From Bacillota bacterium (GTDB lineage: Bacteria > Bacillota > DTU025), in the NCBI GenBank assembly GCA_012842765.1, contig DUWJ01000452.1:1-7347 (forward strand): a DNA stretch of 7,347 nucleotides. Direction: 5' to 3'. Shown in pieces: positions 1 through 5,124 of the stretch (within the stretch, counting starts at the first letter, position 1; every line of letters starts with the position of its first letter). The notes beneath the pieces were generated by a model, which was given only the letters and a program-made list of their open reading frames with translations, did no database searches and was not told where the DNA came from. A program made the translations under genes and the position numbers.

Positions 1-1
1 A

Positions 2-196
2 GGCAGTGCCGACAATGGGGTGTCCGTGTTGCGACACGCTTGGAATGAGGTTGAGGTGGACGGAAGGATTCTATCGATCGATGCAACATGGGACGCCGGC
101 TGCATAGAGAGGGGAGTCTTTGTGAGGCGGCTGAGTGGGGCTCTATTCGACCCGTCCCCTGAACTCCTAGCTTTCAGTCATTTCGTTGGGATCTAG
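2..196 (+). CDS. Transglutaminase-like protein, C-terminal fragment (5' end outside window)
   Basis: The frame is open from base 2 to a TAG at 194-196 and gives 64 residues. It contains HAWNEVEVDGR followed by SIDATWDAG, the hallmark of the transglutaminase-like (papain-fold) superfamily. The His (bases 35-37) and Asp (80-82) match the second and third members of the Cys-His-Asp triad. The tail, with FDPSPELLAFSH, resembles the segment after the core in bacterial proteins related to the KY/Cyk3 branch, where a Phe-x-x-x-Pro-Glu stretch leads to a His. The catalytic Cys and any signal peptide would lie upstream, outside the window. Members act as proteases or crosslinking enzymes, often at the cell surface, but many are uncharacterised. 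It is on the same strand as the downstream cluster but separated from it by almost 480 nt, so it probably belongs to a different transcription unit. The family call is fairly secure; the function is not. Confidence 0.75.
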   Translation, partial: GSADNGVSVLRHAWNEVEVDGRILSIDATWDAGCIERGVFVRRLSGALFDPSPELLAFSHFVGI

Positions 197-363
197 CGGT
201 GCGAAAGTAGTGCTTGGCCTAAGAACTGTAGGGGGCGTTTCTCGGGTTAGGCTGGGGCACACGGAAAAGTGTGATCGTTTCGTGTTCTTGATCATATCTA
301 TAACGCCTGGGAACCAAAAGTCCTCACGGAATTCAGGTATTGAATCTCGATTGACGGCTCAAA

Positions 364-555
364 TTGCAACAAAAAGAGATGTTGGCAGATCTGACATCGA
401 AGAGGGTGGCAGAAATGGCAAAACGTTACGAAATTTATGGGAAGGAATTCCATAAGATGAGGAAGAAATATTATGACAAGATACGCCTGGTCAAAGTCCG
501 CCCGCGGACTGACCGGGCGTTGGTCCTGAAAGGGACCTTCGAGAATCCCTGTTGA
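364..555 (+). CDS. Possible small hypothetical protein (63 aa), doubtful
   Basis: This open frame runs from TTG 364 to TGA 553-555; an internal ATG at 379 would give 58 residues. The product is highly charged, with a Lys/Arg/Glu-rich stretch (RVAEMAKRYEIYGKEF, then KMRKKYYDKIR) that could form an amphipathic helix, and it ends in Cys. No signal peptide or known domain is recognised. The start is weakly supported: there is no good Shine-Dalgarno before 364, and the AAAGAG before 379 abuts the start codon. The 3' third overlaps the hairpin cluster at 496-537, so structural RNA or chance are alternatives. I list it because the reading frame looks better than its antisense and out-of-frame competitors. 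Confidence 0.22.
   Translation: MQQKEMLADLTSKRVAEMAKRYEIYGKEFHKMRKKYYDKIRLVKVRPRTDRALVLKGTFENPC
496..537 (+). promoter_or_regulatory. Cluster of overlapping inverted repeats (possible structured leader RNA)
   Basis: Three elements lie in 42 nt. CGCCCG at 499-504 pairs perfectly with CGGGCG at 514-519. GTCCGC at 496-501 is the inverse of GCGGAC at 504-509 and competes with the first pairing. GGTCCT at 522-527 pairs with GGGACC at 532-537 (last pair U-G), closing a GAAA loop, a GNRA-type tetraloop. No U-tract follows, so this is not a standard intrinsic terminator. It could be part of a structured 5' leader for the operon starting at 674, or a decayed terminator. It matches no riboswitch class I recognise. 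Confidence 0.3.
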
Positions 556-606
556 ACTCCGACAACGCAAGTGATGATTCGGAGGCAGCTATGGAAAGGC
601 AGTAGT

Positions 607-648
607 ATGCGCCGATTAATTTCAATATTAACAATAATGTTTCTATAG
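607..648 (+). CDS. Possible 13-residue leader peptide (MRRLISILTIMFL)
   Basis: ATG 607 is preceded by GGAAAGG (593-599) at a 7-nt spacing and followed by 12 more codons to TAG 646-648, ending 25 nt before the preferred start of the next gene. The peptide has two Arg then a hydrophobic run. It uses CGA, two TTA, three ATA and one CTA codon, which stand out in this GC-rich region. It lies in the only markedly AT-rich patch of the window (about 612-650). It could be a translated leader controlling the downstream gene, a remnant signal peptide, or chance in AT-rich promoter DNA. No continuation in frame is seen after the stop. Confidence 0.25.
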   Translation: MRRLISILTIMFL

Positions 649-649
649 C
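621..649 (+). promoter_or_regulatory. Weak sigma-70-like promoter candidate in AT-rich patch
   Basis: TTCAAT at 621-626 and TATAGC at 644-649 are separated by 17 nt. They match the consensus -35 and -10 at about half and two thirds of positions. The surrounding AT-richness contrasts with the rest of the window. A start here would put the transcript 5' end almost on the ribosome binding site of the next gene. It conflicts with the leader-peptide reading of the same bases; at most one of the two is likely functional in this form. Confidence 0.2.
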
Positions 650-661
650 ATGGGCTCTATG

Positions 662-667
662 GGAGGG
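662..667 (+). promoter_or_regulatory. Ribosome binding site deciding the start at 674
   Basis: GGAGGG lies 6 nt before ATG 674. The two upstream in-frame ATGs (650 and 659) have no comparable site and would overlap or precede this one. Starting at 674 also gives a cleaner signal peptide, with Lys near the N-terminus and no Gly-rich extension. Confidence 0.75.
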
Positions 668-673
668 TTTGAT

Positions 674-2497
674 ATGACGGGCAACAAGGCTACAGGGATC
701 GTTCTGGCGTTGATCTGCATCGCGCTAGCGTGCTTTCCGGAAACAGCTTGCGGAGCGCCGACGCCTTGGCGGTTGGATTCGTGGGGAGGGTGGGAACCGC
801 TGGAGCCAGTGAACCCCTATGCCACCATACAGGGAGCAAATCCCGTGTCGGGGTCGGAGAATGCGGGTTCATCTGCTGTTCAGATAACGGCCAGGGCTGA
901 GCTGGCCTTCGATGTGAGCAAAGCCGAACTGACTGCAGATTTTGTGCCCGTATCGAAGAACATCATCGAAAGCGATTCCAGGCTTTTCGTTGCCCCTCTC
1001 GGGCGGCGTCTGGAATGGAAGATCGTTCTTACAGTGAGGAACCCGAACGACATCCCGATGCATGGCGCGAAGGTGCAGGGGAGCTTCGGGCCGGCTTTCA
1101 GGGCGACGCTTTCCGGGAGATCCAAGGGGGATGCGCGGATAACGGGGGATGATCCCAAGGGCATGCTGCCTATGGACGCAAGCTTTTTGTGGGATGTTGG
1201 GGATCTGGGGCCCAATGAGGCTGCTCGGGCTGAGATCTCGGTGGCAACCAGGCGGGACAGCTCAGGTCGGCAGGAGTTTACACAGGAAAGTGTATATCCG
1301 ATCGACACAGGGTTCAAGCTCACTTACTCCCTGCTCGGGAAGGCCCAAGTGAGGAACACATCTCCGTGTTCGGTGATTGCGAGGGTCAACCCCGAGGCCC
1401 TGAGGCCGGATGGCGGCGCATATGATGTCGCGCAGAAGCCAATCGAACAGGACTGGCCGTTCCCGGAGAGGCCTTTCCCGGAAAGGCCCGTGCTGGTGAG
1501 GCCGGGGACGGAGTTGCCTGCTGCAACGGAGCCGTCATCTGTACAAAATGGAAAGGCGACGATAACGAGGAAGGCACCTGAACTGACTGCTGAGCAAATC
1601 GCCCAACTCGAAGAAAGCGGCGATGTGATCCATGAAGACCCCAATGGCCGGTTTTCTGTGACGGCGGTCGGCAAGACCGGCAACATCAGCGATGATGGAG
1701 GCAGATTTGTGGTTCCGCCGAGCGAGTACGCCGAGTGGGAAGTCGATCTTGCAATTAGGAACCCCTCCCTTCTGATACCGTGGCTTAAGTGGGAAGCCAC
1801 ACTGGATTTCGGTCCTGAACTCAAAGTCGAACTAGTGTCGTGCAGTTCAAACAGCTTGGTTGGCATTAGCCAACATCCGGTAACTGGCAAGACAAGAGTC
1901 GCGTGGAACAGCAATTCGCCTCTACTTATACAGGATAACGCCAAGGCAAAGCTCAAGGTAGCGACAAGAAAACCTGATTACTATGGGACGCCGGGTCAGT
2001 ATGTGTTTGCCGACAACATTGAGTTGAGGTATTTCCGTGTGTCGCGTTGGTATTCTGTCGGATTGGACCACATAGACGTGAACGTCGAGGCTGCGCCGCC
2101 AAGCGCATCGGTCTCACTTTCGGCAACGCGCCTAGATTGGCGGGTTCGCAAGCCGGGGACATATGCTGCGGAGGCTACGACGGTTACTGCGTCAGGCATT
2201 GGAACTCTCTCCATGCAATTCACCAAGTTCGCGGATCTATCGAGGTCGGATGGGGTTCCGGGGACCATTGCGACATTCTACGGGTTTGGCGATAGTCTGG
2301 CGGCTGTGGAAGCGGCAGGTTGGGTATCAGCGGCAGAACTGAACAACACGACTCGCGATATTGACCTATCTGAGCCTGTGCCGGTTTTGATGTGGTCAAA
2401 GATAAGTGTGGGCGAAGAAGTTTCGTCCGCTGAGTATGAAAACAAAGGGGTGATAACTTTCATAGTCAGCAACTCTCAGGTAGGGGAGGGGAACTAG
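674..2497 (+). CDS. Secreted multi-domain surface protein (gene A): two beta-sandwich-like repeats plus a C-terminal module shared with gene B
   Basis: The product has 607 residues from ATG 674. A signal peptide spans about residues 1-28 (Lys5, hydrophobic run 8-22, cut near TACGA). Repeat 1 covers about 84-238 and repeat 2 about 326-473. They share EWKIVLTVRNP / EWEVDLAIRNP (114, 354), FGP (138, 379) and VATRRD / VATRKPD (190, 429). A linker (239-325) contains PFPERPFPERP at 262. A C-terminal module (477-603) resembles residues 87-217 of gene B, including DWRVRKPGTYAAE, FADL, YGFGDSLAAVEAAGWVSAAELN and EYENKGVIT. There is no transmembrane tail, LPXTG motif, S-layer homology domain or autotransporter domain, and only two mature Cys (232, 390). 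The repeats look like DUF11- or Ig-type beta-sandwiches, an impression not tested by search. It is the first gene of the cluster, 63 nt before gene B. A role as tip, anchor or adaptor for gene B is inference; no named family is recognised. Confidence 0.9.
   Translation: MTGNKATGIVLALICIALACFPETACGAPTPWRLDSWGGWEPLEPVNPYATIQGANPVSGSENAGSSAVQITARAELAFDVSKAELTADFVPVSKNIIESDSRLFVAPLGRRLEWKIVLTVRNPNDIPMHGAKVQGSFGPAFRATLSGRSKGDARITGDDPKGMLPMDASFLWDVGDLGPNEAARAEISVATRRDSSGRQEFTQESVYPIDTGFKLTYSLLGKAQVRNTSPCSVIARVNPEALRPDGGAYDVAQKPIEQDWPFPERPFPERPVLVRPGTELPAATEPSSVQNGKATITRKAPELTAEQIAQLEESGDVIHEDPNGRFSVTAVGKTGNISDDGGRFVVPPSEYAEWEVDLAIRNPSLLIPWLKWEATLDFGPELKVELVSCSSNSLVGISQHPVTGKTRVAWNSNSPLLIQDNAKAKLKVATRKPDYYGTPGQYVFADNIELRYFRVSRWYSVGLDHIDVNVEAAPPSASVSLSATRLDWRVRKPGTYAAEATTVTASGIGTLSMQFTKFADLSRSDGVPGTIATFYGFGDSLAAVEAAGWVSAAELNNTTRDIDLSEPVPVLMWSKISVGEEVSSAEYENKGVITFIVSNSQVGEGN
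1470..1488 (+). repeat. Perfect inverted repeat inside gene A linker
   Basis: GGCCTTTCC at 1470-1478 and GGAAAGGCC at 1480-1488 are exact reverse complements around one C. The segment is the second of two 15-nt tandem units (1457-1471 and 1472-1486) that encode the repeated PFPER / PFPER in the Pro-rich linker. As RNA it could form an 8-bp stem with a 3-nt loop inside the coding sequence. Confidence 0.6.
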
Positions 2498-2512
2498 AAG
2501 CCCTGAACCTCG

Positions 2513-2528
2513 ATGGGCTCGAGCCCAT
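2513..2528. promoter_or_regulatory. 16-bp perfect palindrome between genes A and B
   Basis: ATGGGCTC followed by GAGCCCAT is a perfect 16-bp palindrome in the 63-nt gap, 16 nt before the gene B Shine-Dalgarno (2545-2551). As DNA it has the two-fold symmetry of an operator for a dimeric regulator. As RNA it could form a 6-bp stem with a UCGA loop, and might mark an mRNA 5' end or processing point for the gene B transcript. No convincing promoter hexamers were found beside it. Confidence 0.45.
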
Positions 2529-2560
2529 AAGCATAGACCAGATTAAGGAGGAAGACATCT

Positions 2561-3253
2561 ATGAAAAAGCTACTCGTTTGTTTTGCGGTCCTCGCGCTTC
2601 TGCTCGTGCCGGCCATGGCCAATGCTGCGTTGCCAGGTGAGCCACAGCCCGTTAGTGCTGTGGAAGTCGAGCACTGGGAGCTCGCAGCCGATGGCGTCAC
2701 ATGGGACCACAAGGAGCCAGGTAACGGACTGGCACGTTGCTGGAGAAGTGGCGGCGATCAGGGCGAGTGCAACAAGACGAGCTGGGTAATCAACATTACC
2801 CACCACGCTGCTATGGCCCAGTGGTCTGAGTGGAGCATCGGCGGAACTCGTTGGGACTGGCGCATACTCAAGCCTGGAACCTATGCAGCTGACTGCATCG
2901 AGTTCAAACTGCAGAGCAACAACTCCGTTCTCATTGACTACGAGGACTTCGCGGATCTCCTTCGCACAACAGAAGGTGGCGTAAAGCAGACCATCGATAC
3001 CTACTACAGCTTCGGAGAGTCGATCGGTCAGGCCGAGTCCAACGGCTGGGTCCGTGCAGCGGACCTGAATGAGCACGATGACATCATCCCCGACAGCGCG
3101 GTGTTGCACGTAAACTATGTCACCAAGCTCTTCAACAAGATCGTGGTCGAGAACTGCAACAGCTCAGGCGAGTACGAGGACACCGCGGTAATTACCCTCA
3201 CACTACTTAACCAGCAGCCTTGGGTGGATCCTGCAGGCGGCTGGGGCGACTAG
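2561..3253 (+). CDS. Small secreted protein (gene B), probably abundant; shares its C-terminal module with gene A
   Basis: The product has 230 residues from ATG 2561, with an excellent AAGGAGG (2545-2551) 9 nt upstream. The signal peptide is textbook: MKK, a hydrophobic core, and cleavage after PAMANA (residue 22). The N-terminal part (23-86) is Trp- and His-containing with Cys60 and Cys70. The module at 87-217 is homologous to the end of gene A: DWRILKPGTYAAD at 99, FADL at 130, YYSFGESI at 148, NGWVRAADLN at 161 and EYEDTAVIT at 204. Cys112 and Cys199 bring the mature total to four, allowing two disulfides. Codon choice is distinctive: Asn is mostly AAC, Arg is almost all CGT/CGC with no AGG, and Ile is mainly ATC, whereas gene A favours AGG and CGG. 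That pattern usually marks strong expression. It has no membrane anchor and no prepilin motif. An extracellular or surface-layer/fibre subunit is plausible; no named family is recognised. Confidence 0.92.
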   Translation: MKKLLVCFAVLALLLVPAMANAALPGEPQPVSAVEVEHWELAADGVTWDHKEPGNGLARCWRSGGDQGECNKTSWVINITHHAAMAQWSEWSIGGTRWDWRILKPGTYAADCIEFKLQSNNSVLIDYEDFADLLRTTEGGVKQTIDTYYSFGESIGQAESNGWVRAADLNEHDDIIPDSAVLHVNYVTKLFNKIVVENCNSSGEYEDTAVITLTLLNQQPWVDPAGGWGD

Positions 3254-3334
3254 TCGTTGCCCACACAGTAAGCAGCTAGGCTGGTAAGAAGACGAAACAG
3301 ACTAGCAGCTACCAGTGGAGCAACTATGCCAAAG

Positions 3335-3374
3335 GGGGTGGCCTTTCTGGCCACCCCGTTCCACCAGAAAGGAG
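3335..3374 (+). promoter_or_regulatory. Mutually exclusive RNA hairpins covering the gene C ribosome binding site
   Basis: Hairpin 1: GGGGTGGCC (3335-3343) pairs perfectly with GGCCACCCC (3349-3357) around the loop TTTCT. No U-tract follows, so it is not a classical terminator, although it could stabilise the 3' end of the gene B mRNA or act as a partial terminator. Hairpin 2: CCTTTCTGG (3342-3350) is an exact 9-nt complement of CCAGAAAGG (3364-3372), which overlaps the gene C Shine-Dalgarno AAAGGAG (3368-3374). The two pairings share bases and exclude one another. Alternatively, the TTTCT loop of hairpin 1 could pair with AGAAA (3366-3370) as a pseudoknot. Either form would limit ribosome access to gene C relative to gene B. 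Confidence 0.55.
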
Positions 3375-3384
3375 AGAACGCGCG

Positions 3385-5070
3385 ATGTGCCTACGAGTGA
3401 AGCATCTTCGATGTAGGAAGCAAAGACACATTCTGGCGCTGGTCGTCTTGGCCTCCGTGATATTGGCGAATACTGGCCGTGTTGACGCTCAAATAACTTT
3501 GAATTTCACTCCAATGCTGACTGAGCTTACAGCAGTCCCTGGGTCGGTAAACAGATTTGAAGTTGTTATGCTAAACGACTCCAAAGTCGGAGAGGCAGAC
3601 TTCCTTATATACACCGCGGATGTGGAGCAGAAGCCCAATGGGGAATACCGTCTGCTTCCGGCCGGCGAGTCGCCTTACTCATGTGCCGACTGGATCAAGC
3701 TTTCGGCTAACCGAGCGACGATAGGTGCTGGCGAAGTCTTTGCAGTCACCGCCACACTTACAGTGCCTCGCGGGGTTTCGGGAGGAAGATATGGGGCGAT
3801 TGTGTTCGAGATGGTGCCTGAGGCATGGAAGGACAGGACTGCGTTTGCTTCAACAGCTTTCGTCCAAAGATTTGTTTCCATTGTTGAGGTGACGGTTCCA
3901 GCCCGACAGCTGCAGAGGCGGCTGGACGTAACGGGCTTTACCGCTTTGGCTGTAGCGGGCAATCCATCGTATGTGAGCAAGTACGGCCCTGACGCGATCA
4001 TTCTATCGGCTCAAGTCGAGAACCCTGGCACGGTTCATGTGTTTGCCCGTGGATCTTTGATACTACGCGATGTCACGGGAAAACGGCTGAGGGAGATCCC
4101 TCTTGGCGGAGGGAGAGGGATCGTGCTGCCGGGAGCTTCGATCAGCATAAGCTCAGTCTTGCCCAGTGGCCTTGCTCCAGGAGACTACATAGCCGATGTC
4201 TCGATCAAATACGGGGACATGAGGCCCGCGACTGCCAAGGTTCCCTTCAGCGTTGGAGAAAGCGGAACAGAAGTTGCCAAGACTGAGACAGCGGCTGTGA
4301 TCACTCCCTTTTCGGTGGATCCTGAGGATCTCGATCTCAGCTACCCTGCCGGAGCCACTGCGGCGAGGGCGTTGATTATTGAGAACCGCTCCGACCAGAC
4401 CATTCGGGTTGAGGGCCGAGCCATGCCGTTGGCATTCGATGAGGAAGGCGAGCTCATACTGGACGACGTTCCTCCATCTGCGTCAAGCTGCGCGGACTGG
4501 ATCGAGCTTAGACCCGATGTCATCGAGATTAAGCCCAGGGCGCGTCAGGTAGTACGGATGATGATCTCGATTCCCAGAGACGCTGCGGGGGGGAAATATG
4601 CAAACGTGGTGTTCTCGGGAACACCTGTATCTAGCGATGGGTCAACCATGGTGGGGTCAGGGGAAAGCGGTACCGTGGTCTTTCTGAGAGTCGGCAAAGA
4701 TTTTGAGACAGTTGGCGAGTTATCCCCAATCACGATGATAGATGGAGGCCCATCTGTGGGCATCGTATTCGGAACAGTCTTCAAGAATACTGGAACAATC
4801 CACGTGACTCCAAGGGCATCAATGACCATAAAGAAGCGCGTGATGCCGGAGAGCGTCCCCGGTATTGAGTATGTGGGCCCGGGTTCACTTGTTGAGGTGA
4901 ATTCTATAGACCTCGGAGCGGAAGAGAATGTGGTTTTGCCGGGGGGATTGCGGGCTTTCGATGTCGCCCTTTCAGGTCGCCTGGAGCCAGGGGATTATGT
5001 AGTGGAGTTCCTCGTAAGCTACGGGGGCAAGGCTCCGCTGTACGTGTCCCGCGAATTCACAGTCGAATAG
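3385..5070 (+). CDS. Exported protein with two tandem DUF916/DUF3324-like units (gene C; WxL-interacting-protein-like)
   Basis: The product has 561 residues from ATG 3385, with AAAGGAG 10 nt upstream. A long signal peptide has a basic N-region (Arg/Lys 4-14), a hydrophobic run at about 16-28 and likely cleavage at VDA-Q (35/36). The mature protein is two copies of a roughly 255-residue unit (36-290 and 306-560). Matched landmarks are SCADWIKL / SCADWIEL (99, 368), GGRYGAIVF / GGKYANVVF (133, 402), NPGTVHV / NTGTIHV (213, 468), VLPG (247, 517) and APGDYIADVSIKYG / EPGDYVVEFLVSYG (264, 534). Each unit runs from a PapD-like or DUF916-like beta-sandwich to a second sandwich like DUF3324, the arrangement of WxL-interacting proteins that bind surface proteins and peptidoglycan. 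Unlike typical members there is no C-terminal membrane helix, and the unit is duplicated. The one conserved Cys per unit (100, 369) is notable. A periplasmic or surface binding or chaperone role for the gene A/B products is inference. The family assignment is from pattern memory. Confidence 0.93.
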   Translation: MCLRVKHLRCRKQRHILALVVLASVILANTGRVDAQITLNFTPMLTELTAVPGSVNRFEVVMLNDSKVGEADFLIYTADVEQKPNGEYRLLPAGESPYSCADWIKLSANRATIGAGEVFAVTATLTVPRGVSGGRYGAIVFEMVPEAWKDRTAFASTAFVQRFVSIVEVTVPARQLQRRLDVTGFTALAVAGNPSYVSKYGPDAIILSAQVENPGTVHVFARGSLILRDVTGKRLREIPLGGGRGIVLPGASISISSVLPSGLAPGDYIADVSIKYGDMRPATAKVPFSVGESGTEVAKTETAAVITPFSVDPEDLDLSYPAGATAARALIIENRSDQTIRVEGRAMPLAFDEEGELILDDVPPSASSCADWIELRPDVIEIKPRARQVVRMMISIPRDAAGGKYANVVFSGTPVSSDGSTMVGSGESGTVVFLRVGKDFETVGELSPITMIDGGPSVGIVFGTVFKNTGTIHVTPRASMTIKKRVMPESVPGIEYVGPGSLVEVNSIDLGAEENVVLPGGLRAFDVALSGRLEPGDYVVEFLVSYGGKAPLYVSREFTVE

Positions 5071-5078
5071 AGCAGCGC

Positions 5079-5091
5079 CCGCCTGAGGCGG
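5079..5091 (+). other. Small hairpin between genes C and D
   Basis: CCGCC (5079-5083) pairs with GGCGG (5087-5091) around TGA, and the following bases include TTTT at 5098-5101. The 5-bp stem is short and the T-run is short and offset by six bases, so at best this is a weak terminator or attenuator in the 54-nt gap. Read-through into the secretin gene is expected. Confidence 0.25.
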
Positions 5092-5124
5092 CCTGCATTT
5101 TCGGATAGTTGAGGAGGGAACCAC

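Larger units (their letters stand above)
197..606. other. Long intergenic gap with little coding signal
   Basis: No open frame here has clear protein-family character on either strand. What can be seen: a TATAAC hexamer at 299-304 that could be a -10 element but has no convincing -35 at the usual spacing; a short inverted repeat ATTCA/TGAAT around 330-345; a weak 63-codon ORF at 364-555; and a cluster of GC-rich inverted repeats at 496-537. A transcript starting in this gap would give the downstream operon a long leader. There is no tRNA-like or rRNA-like segment, and no terminator with a U-tract after the upstream gene. Confidence 0.5.

Noticed and set aside
276..304. Promoter with -10 TATAAC at 299-304
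   Set aside because: No acceptable -35 hexamer at 15-19 nt and no extended -10 TG, so it is only mentioned under the gap description.
186..455. Forward ORF of 89 codons beginning with TTG at 186
   Set aside because: It overlaps the end of the transglutaminase-like frame, lacks a Shine-Dalgarno, and its product has no recognisable features.
674..760. Gene A as a lipoprotein (ALAC at residues 17-20)
   Set aside because: The -3 to -1 residues are A-L-A rather than a proper lipobox, and a signal peptidase I site around residues 27-28 is at least as good.
1324..1956. Long reverse-strand ORF (210 aa) antisense to gene A
   Set aside because: It is Ser/Pro/Leu-rich with no domain and no ribosome binding site, and lies wholly opposite a gene with a signal peptide and internal repeats; it is a GC-driven shadow.
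2570..3109. Reverse-strand ORF (179 aa) antisense to gene B
   Set aside because: Its length follows from the codon bias of gene B; no initiation site or family features.
2561..3253. Gene B as a canonical WxL-domain protein, suggested by its WRI motif and the DUF916-like neighbour
   Set aside because: The rest of the WxL domain pattern (two WxL motifs at the expected spacing in a C-terminal domain) is not seen; only the genomic analogy remains.
3271..3315. Direct repeat AGCAGCTA (3271-3278, 3304-3311) and CTGGTA/TACCAG inverted repeat in the gene B-C gap
   Set aside because: The repeats are only 6-8 nt and widely spaced; not distinguishable from chance.
3335..3360. Intrinsic terminator after gene B
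   Set aside because: The 9-bp stem is strong but is followed by GTTCCACC rather than a U-tract, so a classical terminator is not supported; kept as a regulatory hairpin.
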